From: Cronobacter dublinensis subsp. dublinensis LMG 23823
Lineage (GTDB): Bacteria > Pseudomonadota > Gammaproteobacteria > Enterobacterales > Enterobacteriaceae
Direction: 5' to 3'
Assembly: GCF_001277235.1 (NCBI RefSeq)
Contig: NZ_CP012266.1
Span: forward strand, 3,968,001-4,032,000
Length of the DNA stretch: 64,000 nucleotides
Shown here: positions 18,104-27,442 of the stretch, one piece after another
How positions within the stretch are numbered: position 1 is the stretch's first letter
Layout: every line of letters starts with the position of its first letter
The notes under the pieces: generated by a model
Database searches by the model: none
What the model was told of the DNA's origin: nothing
What the model saw: the letters and a program-made list of their open reading frames with translations, nothing else
Made by a program: the position numbers and the translations under genes

Positions 18104-19411
18104 TCAGTGCAGCAGGCGCCCGCGACGCCATAAATAGCCAAGCGACAGCCCGCGCAGCGCCAGAAACACGGTGAGCGCCAGCCACAGCCCGTGGTTGCCG
18201 AGATACGGCAGCGTTAGCAGCGTCAGTCCAAACCCCAGCGCCGCGACAGCCATGCTGTTGCGCATCTCGGCCCCGCGCGTCGCGCCGATAAACATGCCGT
18301 CCAGCAGATAACACCAGACGCCGACGAGAGGCAGGATCGCCTGCCAGAAGAGATAAGGCTGCGCCAGCGCCTGCAGCGATGGCAGGGAGGTTAGCAGCGA
18401 CACGATAGACGGCCCGGCGACGGCATACAGCAGCGTGAACGCGAGCGCCACCATGCCCGCCTGTCGGCACGCGGCGCGCCAGACGCTATGCAGTTGCGAT
18501 TTGTCCTGTGCGCCGAACGCCTGACCGGCGTGGGCTTCCACCGCGTAGGCAAAGCCGTCGAGCGCATAGGCGGTAAAGGTGAGTAGCGTCATCAGCAGCG
18601 CGTTAACGGCGACGATATCGCTGCCGAGCCGCGCGCCAAGCACAGTAATGGATCCAAAACAGAGTTGCAGCAGCAGCGAGCGCAGCATGATGTCCCGGTT
18701 CAGCGCCAGCAGCCTGCCGACGCCGCCGCGCCAGGCGGTTTTCAGCATCAGGCGCGTAATGCCGCGCAGGCGCAGAACGCGCGCCGCCATAATAAGCCCG
18801 ATGCCAAGCGTCGCGTACTCCGCGATGGCGGTCGCAAGCGCCGCGCCCTGTACATTCAGGCCCAGCCCCATCACAAACCAGAGATCGAGCGCGATATTAA
18901 GCAGATTACCGACGACCAGCAGAATGACCGGCGCTCTCGCATATTGCACGCCGAGCAGCCACCCCAGCAGCACCAGATTCGCCAGCGACGCGGGCGCGCT
19001 CAGCCAGCGAATTTCGAGAAACCGCCGCGCCTGCGCCAGCACAGCCTCGCTACCGCCGGTGATATGTAACGCCAGGTGAATAAGCGGTTCACGCAGCGCG
19101 ATAATCAGCGCGCCAGCAAGCAACGCCAGCGCCATCGGCTGTACCAGCGCGCGGGCCAGCGCTGCCGGATCACGCGCGCCGAACGCTTGAGCAGTAAGGC
19201 CAGTGGTGCTCATACGCAAAAAGAGGAGCAGCATAAACAAAAAGCTGGTGGCGGTCGCGCCGACTGCGACGCCGCCCAGATACACCGGGCTGTCGAGATG
19301 GCCTATCACTGCGGTATCGACCAGCCCGAGCAGGGGCACGGTGATATTGGAGAAAATCATTGGCAGCGCGAGGCGCCAGAGGGCTTTGTCGGTAGAGGTC
19401 AGAAAGGGCAT
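18104..19411 (-). CDS. dinF: MATE-family efflux transporter DinF
   Basis: A 435-residue inner-membrane protein with about 12 transmembrane segments in two similar halves, the multidrug-and-toxin-extrusion fold. It matches E. coli DinF from MP(F)LTS-DKALWRLALPMIFSNITVPLLG onward, with a shorter C-terminus (ends RGRLLH). It is downstream of lexA on the same strand (122-bp gap with a 12-bp inverted repeat), so it should be SOS-induced from the lexA promoter. Substrates are not certain. Confidence 0.95.
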   Translation of the reverse strand: MPFLTSTDKALWRLALPMIFSNITVPLLGLVDTAVIGHLDSPVYLGGVAVGATATSFLFMLLLFLRMSTTGLTAQAFGARDPAALARALVQPMALALLAGALIIALREPLIHLALHITGGSEAVLAQARRFLEIRWLSAPASLANLVLLGWLLGVQYARAPVILLVVGNLLNIALDLWFVMGLGLNVQGAALATAIAEYATLGIGLIMAARVLRLRGITRLMLKTAWRGGVGRLLALNRDIMLRSLLLQLCFGSITVLGARLGSDIVAVNALLMTLLTFTAYALDGFAYAVEAHAGQAFGAQDKSQLHSVWRAACRQAGMVALAFTLLYAVAGPSIVSLLTSLPSLQALAQPYLFWQAILPLVGVWCYLLDGMFIGATRGAEMRNSMAVAALGFGLTLLTLPYLGNHGLWLALTVFLALRGLSLGYLWRRGRLLH

Positions 19412-19472
19412 ATGGCGTTCCGATGCCGTTACGCGAAGAAAACCGTTAAGAGAGGTCGCGAAGCCGGAGAGC

Positions 19473-19508
19473 CATTACCGTAACCGGGGCGGGCCAGTTA
19501 CGGTAATG
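19473..19508 (-). other. 12-bp perfect inverted repeat between lexA and dinF
   Basis: CATTACCGTAAC (19473-19484) and its exact complement (19497-19508) around a 12-nt GC-rich loop. There is no U tract. It could fold in lexA-dinF mRNA and reduce or protect dinF transcripts, or be a protein-binding palindrome. Confidence 0.6.
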
Positions 19509-19533
19509 AAGCGTCACGAGGCCGGTAACGCTG

Positions 19534-20142
19534 TCAGAGCCATTCGCCGTTGCGAATAACGCCGACCGCGAGGCCTTCGATAGAGAAGTTGTGCTCACGC
19601 AGATCGACAACGATAGGTTTAAACTCGCTGTTTTCCGGCAGCAGCTCAACGACATTCCCCTGCTTTTTCAGGCGTTTTACCGTCACTTCATCGTCGATAC
19701 GCGCCACAACGACCTGGCCGTTGCGTACATCCTGCGTTTTATGCACGGCTAACAGGTCGCCGTCCATGATCCCGATGTCTTTCATCGACATCCCGCTAAC
19801 GCGCAGCAGAAAATCGGCATTCGGCTTAAACAGGCCCGGATCGACCTGATAGTGGCCTTCGATATGCTGCTGCGCCAGCAGCGGTTCGCCCGCAGCGACA
19901 CGCCCTACCAGCGGCAGGCCGTTTTCTTCTTCCTGCAGCAGACGAATACCGCGCGATGCGCCAGAAACAATCTCCAGCACCCCTTTGCGCGCCAGCGCTT
20001 TCAGGTGCTCTTCCGCCGCGTTAGGCGAACGGAACCCCAGACGTTGCGCAATTTCCGCGCGCGTAGGCGGCATGCCGGTCTGGCTGATGTGATCCCGAAT
20101 GAGATCAAACACCTCTTGTTGCCTGGTAGTTAATGCTTTCAT
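19534..20142 (-). CDS. lexA: SOS repressor LexA
   Basis: Repressor of the SOS regulon that cleaves itself when stimulated by RecA filaments. The 202 residues equal E. coli LexA. The winged helix covers residues 1-70, the cleavage bond is A84-G85 in VAAGEP, and the Ser-Lys dyad is S119 (GMSM) and K156 (TVKRLKK). ATG at 20142 follows a GGGGGCGGA ribosome site; the upstream in-frame ATG overlaps a LexA box. Two LexA boxes precede it (autoregulation). Confidence 0.98.
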   Translation of the reverse strand: MKALTTRQQEVFDLIRDHISQTGMPPTRAEIAQRLGFRSPNAAEEHLKALARKGVLEIVSGASRGIRLLQEEENGLPLVGRVAAGEPLLAQQHIEGHYQVDPGLFKPNADFLLRVSGMSMKDIGIMDGDLLAVHKTQDVRNGQVVVARIDDEVTVKRLKKQGNVVELLPENSEFKPIVVDLREHNFSIEGLAVGVIRNGEWL

Positions 20143-20150
20143 TCCGCCCC

Positions 20151-20166
20151 CTGGGTGCATATACAG
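20151..20166 (-). promoter_or_regulatory. LexA box 1 (proximal)
   Basis: The minus strand reads CTGTATATGCACCCAG: CTGT, 8 nt, then CCAG (one mismatch to ACAG). Same place as in the E. coli lexA promoter. Confidence 0.92.
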
Positions 20167-20171
20167 TGATG

Positions 20172-20187
20172 CTGTGAGTATATACAG
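20172..20187 (-). promoter_or_regulatory. LexA box 2 (distal)
   Basis: The minus strand reads CTGTATATACTCACAG, a perfect CTGT-N8-ACAG SOS box, 21 bp centre-to-centre from the proximal one. Confidence 0.95.
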
Positions 20188-20250
20188 CTAAAGGCGATTT
20201 TAAAACCATAACCGGTTAAAAAAGCGCTTCTTTAGCGATTTCTGGAAAAC

Positions 20251-20619
20251 TTATCGCAAATGCTGCCAGAGCAGCGTGACCCACACGACCAGCGCAAGGA
20301 TAATCGACATCAGCACGGCGGCGGAGCCCATGTCCTTGGCGCGGCCCGAAAGCTCATGAAATTCAGGACCGATACGGTCCACTACCGCTTCGATGGCGCT
20401 GTTGAGGATCTCGACGATCATCACCAGCATCACGGAGCTTATGAGCATGACACGGGTCATCGGGTCGACGTCCAGCCAACAAGCGATAATAATTGCAGCA
20501 ATAACGGCGACCGCCTCCTGGCGAAACGCCGCTTCATTTTTCCAGGCAGCGCTCAATCCCTTCCAGGAATAGCCAGCTGCTTTAATAATTCGGGTTAATC
20601 CCTTGGTGTTATTGGCCAT
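20251..20619 (-). CDS. dgkA: diacylglycerol kinase DgkA
   Basis: Small trimeric inner-membrane kinase that recycles diacylglycerol, released by membrane-derived oligosaccharide and LPS modification, to phosphatidic acid. It has 122 residues, an N-terminal amphipathic helix, three transmembrane segments, and the catalytic EILNSAIEAVVDRIG stretch near residues 69-83. It is divergent from plsB, with 132 bp between. Confidence 0.96.
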   Translation of the reverse strand: MANNTKGLTRIIKAAGYSWKGLSAAWKNEAAFRQEAVAVIAAIIIACWLDVDPMTRVMLISSVMLVMIVEILNSAIEAVVDRIGPEFHELSGRAKDMGSAAVLMSIILALVVWVTLLWQHLR

Positions 20620-20751
20620 GACAAGAAACCTTTTTTAAATTCAGGCGTCAATGCTAATGCGCTTCGATAAAGAAGCACCACAGAAATTCTACGGAGTTTC
20701 TGATATTCTTGCGCCGCAATTGCATTATTAACCAGAGGCTTTACATCGTTT

Positions 20752-23178
20752 ATGTCCGGTTGGCCACGAATTTACTACAAATTACTTAATTTACCATTAA
20801 GCGTGCTGGTAAAAAGCAAGTCCATCCCGGCGGCGCCCTGCCCCGAACTTGGGCTCGACACGTCACGTCCCATCATGTACGTGCTGCCATATAACTCGAA
20901 GGCAGATCTCCTGACGCTGCGGGCCCAGTGCCTGGCGCACGATCTGCCGGACCCTCTGGAGCCGCTGGTTATCGACGGCACCGAGTTGCCGCGCCATGTG
21001 TTTATCCATGGCGGCCCGCGCGTGTTCACGTACTACACGCCGAAAGAAGAGTCGATCAAGCTGTTCCACAACTATCTTGACCTGCACCGCAGCAACCCGG
21101 ATCTCGACGTCCAGATGGTGCCCGTCTCCGTCATGTTCGGTCGCGCACCGGGCCGCGAAAAAGGCGAAGAAAACCCGCCGCTGCGCATGTTAAACGGCAT
21201 TCAGAAATTCTTTGCGGTCTCCTGGCTTGGCCGCGACAGCTTTGTCCGTTTCTCGCCGCCGGTGTCACTGCGCCGCATGGCGACCGAGCACGGCACCGAC
21301 AAGCGTATCGCCCAGAAGCTGGCCCGCGTGGCGCGCATGCATTTCGCCCGCCAGCGCCTCGCCGCCGTCGGTCCGCGTCTGCCGGCGCGTCAGGATCTCT
21401 TTAACAAGCTGCTCTCGTCAAAAGCTATCGCCCGCGCCGTTGAAGACGAAGCGCGCACCAAAAAAATCTCGCACGAGAAAGCCCAGCAGAACGCCGTGGC
21501 GTTAATGGAAGAGATCGCCGCCAATTTCTCTTATGAGGCGATTCGCCTTACAGACCGCGTACTGGGCTTTACCTGGAACCGTCTCTATCAGGGCATCAAC
21601 GTCCATAACGCCGAGCGCGTGCGTCAGCTGGCCCACGACGGCCATGAGATTGTGTATGTGCCCTGCCATCGCAGCCACATGGACTATCTGCTGCTCTCCT
21701 ACGTGCTCTATCATCAGGGGCTAGTGCCGCCGCATATCGCTGCCGGTATCAACCTGAACTTCTGGCCTGCCGGGCCGATTTTCCGTCGCCTGGGCGCGTT
21801 CTTTATTCGCCGCACCTTTAAAGGTAATAAGCTTTATTCCACGGTGTTTCGCGAATACCTGGGTGAACTGTTCAGCCGCGGCTATTCGGTAGAGTACTTC
21901 GTTGAGGGCGGGCGTTCACGCACCGGTCGTCTGCTCGACCCGAAAACCGGCACGCTCTCTATGACCATCCAGGCGATGCTGCGCGGCGGCACGCGTCCGA
22001 TTACGCTGGTGCCGATTTACATCGGCTATGAACACGTGATGGAAGTGGGCACTTACGCTAAAGAGCTGCGCGGTGCCACCAAGGAAAAAGAGAGCCTGCT
22101 GCAAATGCTCCGCGGCCTGAGCAAGCTGCGTAACTTAGGCCAGGGTTACGTGAACTTCGGCGAGCCGCTGCCGCTTATCGCCTTCCTTAACCAGCATGTG
22201 CCGGAGTGGCGCGACGCTATCGATCCTATCGAAGCGGTGCGTCCGGCATGGCTGACGCCAACGGTCAATGAGATTGCGGCACAGCTGATGGTGCGCATCA
22301 ACAACGCGGGCGCGGCTAACGCCATGAACCTCTGCTGCACCGCGCTACTGGCGTCGCGCCAGCGCTCGTTAACCCGCGAGCAGCTGACCGAACAGCTGGA
22401 GTGCTACGTGAGCCTGCTGCGCAACGTACCGTACGCGTCGGACGCCACGGTGCCGGACGCGACGGCCACACAGCTCATCGAGCATGCGCTGCAGATGAAC
22501 AAGTTCGAGGTCGAGAAGGACACCATCGGCGATATCATCATTCTGCCGCGCGAGCAGGCCGTGCTGATGACCTATTACCGTAACAACATCATGCATATGC
22601 TGGTGCTGCCTTCGCTTATCGCCGCTATCGTGACGCAGCATCGCCGCATCAGCCGCGAGGCGGTGCAGCAGCAGGTCGAACTGCTGTTCCCGATGCTCAA
22701 GGCGGAGCTGTTCCTGCGCTGGGAAAAAGAAGAAGTGGCCGCCGTGGTCGATGCGCTGGTTAACGAACTGGCGCGCCAGGGGCTCATCCTTGCGGATGAC
22801 GTCTGGTTGCAGGTTAACCCGGCGCGCTCCCGCACGTTGCAACTGCTGGCGGCGGGCGTTCGCGAAACGCTGCAACGCTACGCGATCACCTTCTGGCTGC
22901 TGAGCGCGAATCCGTCCATCAACCGCGGCACGCTGGAAAAAGAGAGCCGAACCGTGGCGCAGCGCCTCTCCGTGTTGCATGGCATCAATGCGCCGGAATT
23001 CTTTGATAAAGCGGTGTTCTCAACGCTGGTGCTGACGCTTCGCGATGAAGGCTATATCAGCGATACCGGGGATGCCGAGCCCGCGGAGACCATGAAGGTT
23101 TACCAGATGCTGGCGGAGCTGATGACCTCTGACGTCAGGTTGACGATTGAGAGCGCGGCCGCACAAGCGGGCGAGTGA
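20752..23178 (+). CDS. plsB: glycerol-3-phosphate acyltransferase PlsB
   Basis: Inner-membrane enzyme making the first phospholipid precursor, 1-acyl-glycerol-3-phosphate, from acyl-ACP or acyl-CoA. It has 808 residues and matches E. coli PlsB throughout. The catalytic HX4D motif is HRSHMD near residue 305; further acyltransferase motifs (FIRRTFKGNKLY, VEGGRSRTGR, PIYIGYE) follow in order. The C-terminal third is somewhat more variable. A terminator follows. Confidence 0.98.
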   Translation: MSGWPRIYYKLLNLPLSVLVKSKSIPAAPCPELGLDTSRPIMYVLPYNSKADLLTLRAQCLAHDLPDPLEPLVIDGTELPRHVFIHGGPRVFTYYTPKEESIKLFHNYLDLHRSNPDLDVQMVPVSVMFGRAPGREKGEENPPLRMLNGIQKFFAVSWLGRDSFVRFSPPVSLRRMATEHGTDKRIAQKLARVARMHFARQRLAAVGPRLPARQDLFNKLLSSKAIARAVEDEARTKKISHEKAQQNAVALMEEIAANFSYEAIRLTDRVLGFTWNRLYQGINVHNAERVRQLAHDGHEIVYVPCHRSHMDYLLLSYVLYHQGLVPPHIAAGINLNFWPAGPIFRRLGAFFIRRTFKGNKLYSTVFREYLGELFSRGYSVEYFVEGGRSRTGRLLDPKTGTLSMTIQAMLRGGTRPITLVPIYIGYEHVMEVGTYAKELRGATKEKESLLQMLRGLSKLRNLGQGYVNFGEPLPLIAFLNQHVPEWRDAIDPIEAVRPAWLTPTVNEIAAQLMVRINNAGAANAMNLCCTALLASRQRSLTREQLTEQLECYVSLLRNVPYASDATVPDATATQLIEHALQMNKFEVEKDTIGDIIILPREQAVLMTYYRNNIMHMLVLPSLIAAIVTQHRRISREAVQQQVELLFPMLKAELFLRWEKEEVAAVVDALVNELARQGLILADDVWLQVNPARSRTLQLLAAGVRETLQRYAITFWLLSANPSINRGTLEKESRTVAQRLSVLHGINAPEFFDKAVFSTLVLTLRDEGYISDTGDAEPAETMKVYQMLAELMTSDVRLTIESAAAQAGE

Positions 23179-23202
23179 CAGGTTCTGGCAACAGACAACA
23201 AA

Positions 23203-23227
23203 AAGGCGGGGAGACCCGCCTTTTTTA
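23203..23227 (+). terminator. plsB terminator
   Basis: 8-bp stem AAGGCGGG/CCCGCCTT with loop GAGA and a T6 run. Confidence 0.92.
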
Positions 23228-23229
23228 TT

Positions 23230-23344
23230 GGCGGGTGCGGCGTTAAATCTTCTGCAGCGAGGACGCTTTGCTTACCCGCCATGCGTATATACAGCGCTCA
23301 GGCATTATCTGGTTTCACAGGATAGGTAAGCGCAGCGCATCCAC
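23230..23344. repeat. family 1 intergenic repeat, plsB-ubiA copy (interrupted)
   Basis: GGCGGGTGCG at 23230 and GCTTACCCGCC ending at 23280 are separated by about 27 extra bases, so the first hairpin is interrupted or degenerate. The second half (23321-23344) has the usual GGTAAGCGCAGCGCATCCACC sequence pattern. Confidence 0.65.
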
Positions 23345-23392
23345 CATCAGGCGTCCATTCTGTCGTTACGCACATCTGCTCTTCACGCCATT

Positions 23393-23420
23393 AAAAAAGG
23401 CGGGTTTCCCCGCCTTTTTA
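23393..23420 (-). terminator. ubiA terminator
   Basis: 8-bp stem AAGGCGGG/CCCGCCTT with T-runs on both sides, directly after the ubiA stop. It is symmetric enough to work in both directions. Confidence 0.88.
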
Positions 23421-24293
23421 TTAAAATTTTAAATAACTTAGCGCCAGCCCGATAAACACCAACAGCCCCACGTAGTTATTATTTAAAAATGCGCGGAAGC
23501 AGGCGTCGCGATCGCGCCCGGCGATGATTTTCTGCTGCCAGATAAACAGCGCAGCAGCGCCTGCCAGCCCGGTGTAGAAAAACGCGCCCAGGCCATTCAG
23601 CCAGCCGACGGTACCCAGCAGCGCCAGCACGGCAATCTGCAACAGCCCGATAATCAACTTATCGTGACGCCCGAACAGGATAGCCGTCGACTTCACGCCG
23701 ATTTTCACATCATCATCGCGATCGACCATCGCGTATTCCGTATCGTAGGCCACCGCCCAGCAGATATTGGCGAAAAACATCAGCCAGCAGCTTAACGGCA
23801 GCGACTCGCTGACGGCGCAAAACGCCATCGGAATCGACCAGCCAAACGCCGCGCCCAGCACCACCTGCGGCAGATGGGTGTAGCGCTTCATGAAGGGATA
23901 CATCCAGGCCAGCGCCAGCGCCGCGACCGAAAGCAGGATCGTTTTCACATTCAGCGTCAGCACCAGCAAAAACGACAGCAGCACCAGAATAACGAACAGA
24001 TTCCGTGCCTCTTTCTCCGTCACTGCGCCGCTCGGCAAAGGCCGGTGCGCCGTGCGCTTCACATGACCATCAAATTTACGGTCGGCATAATCGTTCACCA
24101 CGCAGCCTGCGGCGCGCATCAGCCAGACACCGGCGACAAAGACCGCGAGGATCCACAGCGGCGGCACGCCAGGAGACGCCACCCACAGCGCCCACAGCGT
24201 CGGCCAGAGAAGCAGTAACGCGCCGATCGGCTTATCGGTGCGCATCAGGCGGTGATAGGCGAGCAGCTTATCCTGCGTCAGGCTCCACTCCAT
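23421..24293 (-). CDS. ubiA: 4-hydroxybenzoate octaprenyltransferase UbiA
   Basis: Inner-membrane prenyltransferase that joins the polyprenyl chain to 4-hydroxybenzoate in ubiquinone synthesis. It has 290 residues (the E. coli length) and about nine transmembrane helices, with the two Asp-rich prenyl-diphosphate/Mg motifs NDYADRKFD and DRDDDVKIG. The ATG at 24293 shares one base with the ubiC stop (TAATG), so ubiC-ubiA is one translationally coupled operon. Confidence 0.97.
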   Translation of the reverse strand: MEWSLTQDKLLAYHRLMRTDKPIGALLLLWPTLWALWVASPGVPPLWILAVFVAGVWLMRAAGCVVNDYADRKFDGHVKRTAHRPLPSGAVTEKEARNLFVILVLLSFLLVLTLNVKTILLSVAALALAWMYPFMKRYTHLPQVVLGAAFGWSIPMAFCAVSESLPLSCWLMFFANICWAVAYDTEYAMVDRDDDVKIGVKSTAILFGRHDKLIIGLLQIAVLALLGTVGWLNGLGAFFYTGLAGAAALFIWQQKIIAGRDRDACFRAFLNNNYVGLLVFIGLALSYLKF

Positions 24294-24802
24294 TATTTTT
24301 CCTCTCCGTACAAGGGTGATGCGGGTAAAAACAGTTCGGTCAGCAGCAGCGGCTTGCCGGACAACCGCAGCAGGGAGCGTCGTCCCCAGAGTTCGTCGCT
24401 GCGGCCCGGCTGGATAAAGTCGCGCGTCAGGGTCGATGACGTGAAGAGATAACGGCCAAGCGGCGTGGTGCCAAGCTGCTGCAACGCCAGTTCCGGCCCA
24501 CACAGTGTAGACTCAGGTACCAGCGTGCGCCCAACCAGCCACGGTACGCCATCGCCGCACAGCAGAATCTCCCGCAGCCAGTAACGCGGCTCGTGGGGTA
24601 AAAACGCGCCCTCTTCAGCCAGTGCCTCGGGGCCGACAAACCCTTCAAACAGCATCTCCACGGTGACGCGTTCGCAAAAACCTTCAAAGCGGCGGGTCAT
24701 GGAGTCTTCCAGCATCAGCCACTCCAGTAATGTGCTATCAAGCGTGCTGGTATCGTCAAAAAAGGACAACGCGCGCAGTTGTCTTAGCGCGGGATGGGAC
24801 AT
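24293..24802 (-). CDS. ubiC: chorismate pyruvate-lyase UbiC
   Basis: Cytoplasmic enzyme converting chorismate to 4-hydroxybenzoate plus pyruvate, the entry to ubiquinone synthesis. It has 169 residues; E. coli has 165, and the extra four are at the C-terminus (GEEK). The conserved substrate-site segments YWLREILLC, LGRYLFTSSTLTRD and LLLTELFLPASPLY are present; the region around residues 35-60 has diverged. ATG at 24802 follows GGAGAG. Confidence 0.95.
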   Translation of the reverse strand: MSHPALRQLRALSFFDDTSTLDSTLLEWLMLEDSMTRRFEGFCERVTVEMLFEGFVGPEALAEEGAFLPHEPRYWLREILLCGDGVPWLVGRTLVPESTLCGPELALQQLGTTPLGRYLFTSSTLTRDFIQPGRSDELWGRRSLLRLSGKPLLLTELFLPASPLYGEEK

Positions 24803-24984
24803 GCGTGACTCTCCGGGGCCAAAAGTGGACGTATTGTAACGCAGAACCGGCAAAACGGGGGCGGGGAAACAAGGAGTAAGAACAAGAGCGCAACATGGGT
24901 GCAACAGGACATCATGTTGCGTCGGGAAAAAAGGTGCGCGAACGCGCACCAGGTGTTGCAAACATCAGCAGCGCGGGGCGACTG

Positions 24985-25929
24985 TCACCCCTTGCCTTTT
25001 ACGCTGCTGATAAAAGTCTGGCGAGCCGTGGTGGAGCCCAGACGCTCGGCTTCATTCAGCAGTTTCAGGGCCTTATCGACATCCCCTTTGGCGACCGCCT
25101 GTTTGATGGCGCGGTTAAAATAGGCCTCAGTGTCATTCAGTACCGGTTCGCTCTTCGCGGCAGGCGCAGGTGCGGCACCCGGTGCTGGTGTTGGTGCCGG
25201 TGCGCTATAGGCCGTGGCAGGCGCTGCGGTATTGCCAACCGTCACAGAAGACGGGCCGGAAGAGCCAAACAGCGGGCCGACCAGAACGCTGGATGCGGAG
25301 TTAGTGCTTACTTTCAGTTTAAGCTTGCCGTCAGGCGTATGACGGGCCACCGGGTCAGCGATATCCGGCACGGCGTTACCCACCCCTTTGGCGTAAGCTT
25401 TCGCCGGGTTGGTCATGGTGGTGGTCTTTTGCAAATCCTGCGGCGTAGTGAAAACCAGCAGGTAAAGTTTCTGCTGCCCGAGCGCTGGCGTCAGCTTGAT
25501 AACGCCCTCGAGCCGGTCTTCAGAGACCACTCCCGGTTCCTGATAGGTAAAGTAGCTGCTCGGGAAGTACGCGGCAGGCGTTAAGTTCTGATCCAGCACC
25601 AGCACGTTCGGGGCATAAATACCGGTCTGTTTGTTTGCCAGACTGGTGAGCGTGATAGTCAGCTCGCCGATATTCGCCGGTACGCTGTACGCGGCGACTT
25701 TACCGGTAATGCCCGGCACGTTCAGGGTCTGGCCGATGGCGGCGAGATCGGTCGTCTGAGTTTGCGACTGCGCGACAGGGGTCCAGGTCAGGCGCTGTAA
25801 TTCAGCGGCCGGGATAGCGGGCGCAGCAGCGGTGTTCTGCGGTACGATATTCACATCAGCAACGCTGACGGCAGGCGCGCCCGCGAGCAGCGCTGCGCTT
25901 AAGCATAATGCGACGAGACGTTTTTTCAT
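24985..25929 (-). CDS. malM: maltose operon periplasmic protein MalM
   Basis: Periplasmic protein of unknown function, last gene of malK-lamB-malM. It has 314 residues, with a signal peptide ending near residue 24 and a Pro/Ala-rich linker around 245-262 before a helical C-terminal segment. ATG at 25929 follows GAGGTAA. A GC hairpin lies between lamB and malM. Confidence 0.93.
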   Translation of the reverse strand: MKKRLVALCLSAALLAGAPAVSVADVNIVPQNTAAAPAIPAAELQRLTWTPVAQSQTQTTDLAAIGQTLNVPGITGKVAAYSVPANIGELTITLTSLANKQTGIYAPNVLVLDQNLTPAAYFPSSYFTYQEPGVVSEDRLEGVIKLTPALGQQKLYLLVFTTPQDLQKTTTMTNPAKAYAKGVGNAVPDIADPVARHTPDGKLKLKVSTNSASSVLVGPLFGSSGPSSVTVGNTAAPATAYSAPAPTPAPGAAPAPAAKSEPVLNDTEAYFNRAIKQAVAKGDVDKALKLLNEAERLGSTTARQTFISSVKGKG

Positions 25930-26009
25930 TTTTATTACCTCGGGTGGAAAGGGAAACGGTAGCCAGGCAATAGCGCGTTTCCCGAAAATCGGTACTTTCA
26001 ATGAGGGGT

Positions 26010-26031
26010 AAGAGGGGCTTTCGCCCCCCTT
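26010..26031 (-). other. hairpin between lamB and malM
   Basis: Short GC-rich inverted repeat (GGGGC/GCCCC around TTTC) without a T tract, in the 120-bp lamB-malM gap. E. coli also has structured DNA here, thought to lower malM expression. Confidence 0.5.
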
Positions 26032-26051
26032 GTTACTACGATAACGCGTGA

Positions 26052-27398
26052 TTACCACCAGATTTCCATCTGGGCGCCGAAGCTCCACTCGTCGCTGTCG
26101 CCGCGGCCGAAGCTGCCGCCGTTAAAGCCATCTTTAACTGCGTAGCCATAGTTGGCGTTGTTGCTCGGGTTACCTTCACGGTCATAGCCCCATTTTTCAT
26201 CCCACTTCGCATAGGTTGCGAACACGCGCAGCGCCGGACGAGACCAGATGCTGTCGCCTGCCTGCCACTGTTGCGCCAGGGTGATTTTGTACTGGTTGTT
26301 GGTTTCGTCAGTACGCTGGGATTTCACGTTGTCATAGCCAACTTCCAGCAGGGTGCTCATGATAGGCGTCCATTTGAACATCGGGCGCACACCCACGGTC
26401 CACCAGCGGGTGCCGTTGTTGTTATCCCAGTCGATATCCTGGTACATACCGACATACATCATGTCCCAGCGATCGCCCATGGAAATTGAGCCGTGGTCGA
26501 TCAAACGCAGCATGTGGCCGTTGTTGTTCTGGGCATACGCAAATTTAGGATCGGTGTCGCTGATGCCAATGCCGGAGCCCTGAGACAGGCCTTTGCCCTG
26601 AGAGGTCAGCGCATCTGTCGCATACTGAACAACAAATTTGTTGAAGCCAGTACCGATGGTCTGAACGTGTTCAGCGGTGAACATCCAGCCGTCTTTGGTC
26701 GCATCGTCAGCAAGATAGTAGTCGTCACGCGCGTTGGCACGGCCATAGTCCACACCGAGTTCCAGCGTGCCGCCCGGGTTCAATTCCAGGCTACCTAAAC
26801 GTACGTCAAAGACGTCGTTAGCCGTGCTCTTGTTGTAATCATAAATGCTGTCGCTTTGGAAGGTGGCCGAACCGCCAGCTTCAGAGGAACGGGTTGCCGC
26901 AACAGAGAGCTTACCAAAGCCCAGATCGACATTTTCAATACCTGCGCCCGGGCCAGAGATATCCCAGTAGTAGAAGTCGATCATGTGAACATCGTGACGC
27001 TGATAGAATCGTTTACCGGCCCAGATGGTTGAACCCGGCAGCGCATCGATCAGGTTTTTACCCTGCACGTTAGCTTCACGGAACGCCGGGCTGGTGGCTT
27101 CCCAGTCATTTTGCTGAGCAACGGAGTACGCCACGTTAGTATCGAAGTAGAAGCTCTTGTCGCCCTCTTTCCACACTTCCTGACCGAATTTAAGTTCCGC
27201 ATAGGTTTCGCATTCGTTACCCAGACGGTATTTAGAACCCGCACCCGTTGCCTGGAAGCACTGCTGTTCGCCGCCACTACCGGTCCAGCCAATGCCGGAA
27301 CGGGCATAACCTTTGAAGTCCACCGCAGAGGCCTGCGCGGCGAAGATACCCGCCATGACGGCCACAGCCAGAGGGAGTTTACGCAGAGTTATCATCAT
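26052..27398 (-). CDS. lamB: maltoporin LamB
   Basis: Trimeric 18-strand outer-membrane porin for maltose and maltodextrins. It has 448 residues, a signal peptide to about residue 25 (AQASA), a mature start VDFKGYARSGIGWTGSGGEQQCF, and the C-terminal EIWW ending. Aromatic greasy-slide residues and the CFQ...NEC cysteine pair are conserved. Variation against E. coli is confined to surface-loop regions. It follows malK by 44 bp in the MalT-controlled operon. Confidence 0.98.
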   Translation of the reverse strand: MMITLRKLPLAVAVMAGIFAAQASAVDFKGYARSGIGWTGSGGEQQCFQATGAGSKYRLGNECETYAELKFGQEVWKEGDKSFYFDTNVAYSVAQQNDWEATSPAFREANVQGKNLIDALPGSTIWAGKRFYQRHDVHMIDFYYWDISGPGAGIENVDLGFGKLSVAATRSSEAGGSATFQSDSIYDYNKSTANDVFDVRLGSLELNPGGTLELGVDYGRANARDDYYLADDATKDGWMFTAEHVQTIGTGFNKFVVQYATDALTSQGKGLSQGSGIGISDTDPKFAYAQNNNGHMLRLIDHGSISMGDRWDMMYVGMYQDIDWDNNNGTRWWTVGVRPMFKWTPIMSTLLEVGYDNVKSQRTDETNNQYKITLAQQWQAGDSIWSRPALRVFATYAKWDEKWGYDREGNPSNNANYGYAVKDGFNGGSFGRGDSDEWSFGAQMEIWW

Positions 27399-27442
27399 TC
27401 TATCTCCTGAGATCTTTTGCTTTTCTTTGTAATCGGGGGCGC

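Noticed and set aside
23230..23344. Insertion sequence from the interrupted family 1 repeat
   Set aside because: The extra ~27 bp carry no open frame, terminal repeats or target duplication.
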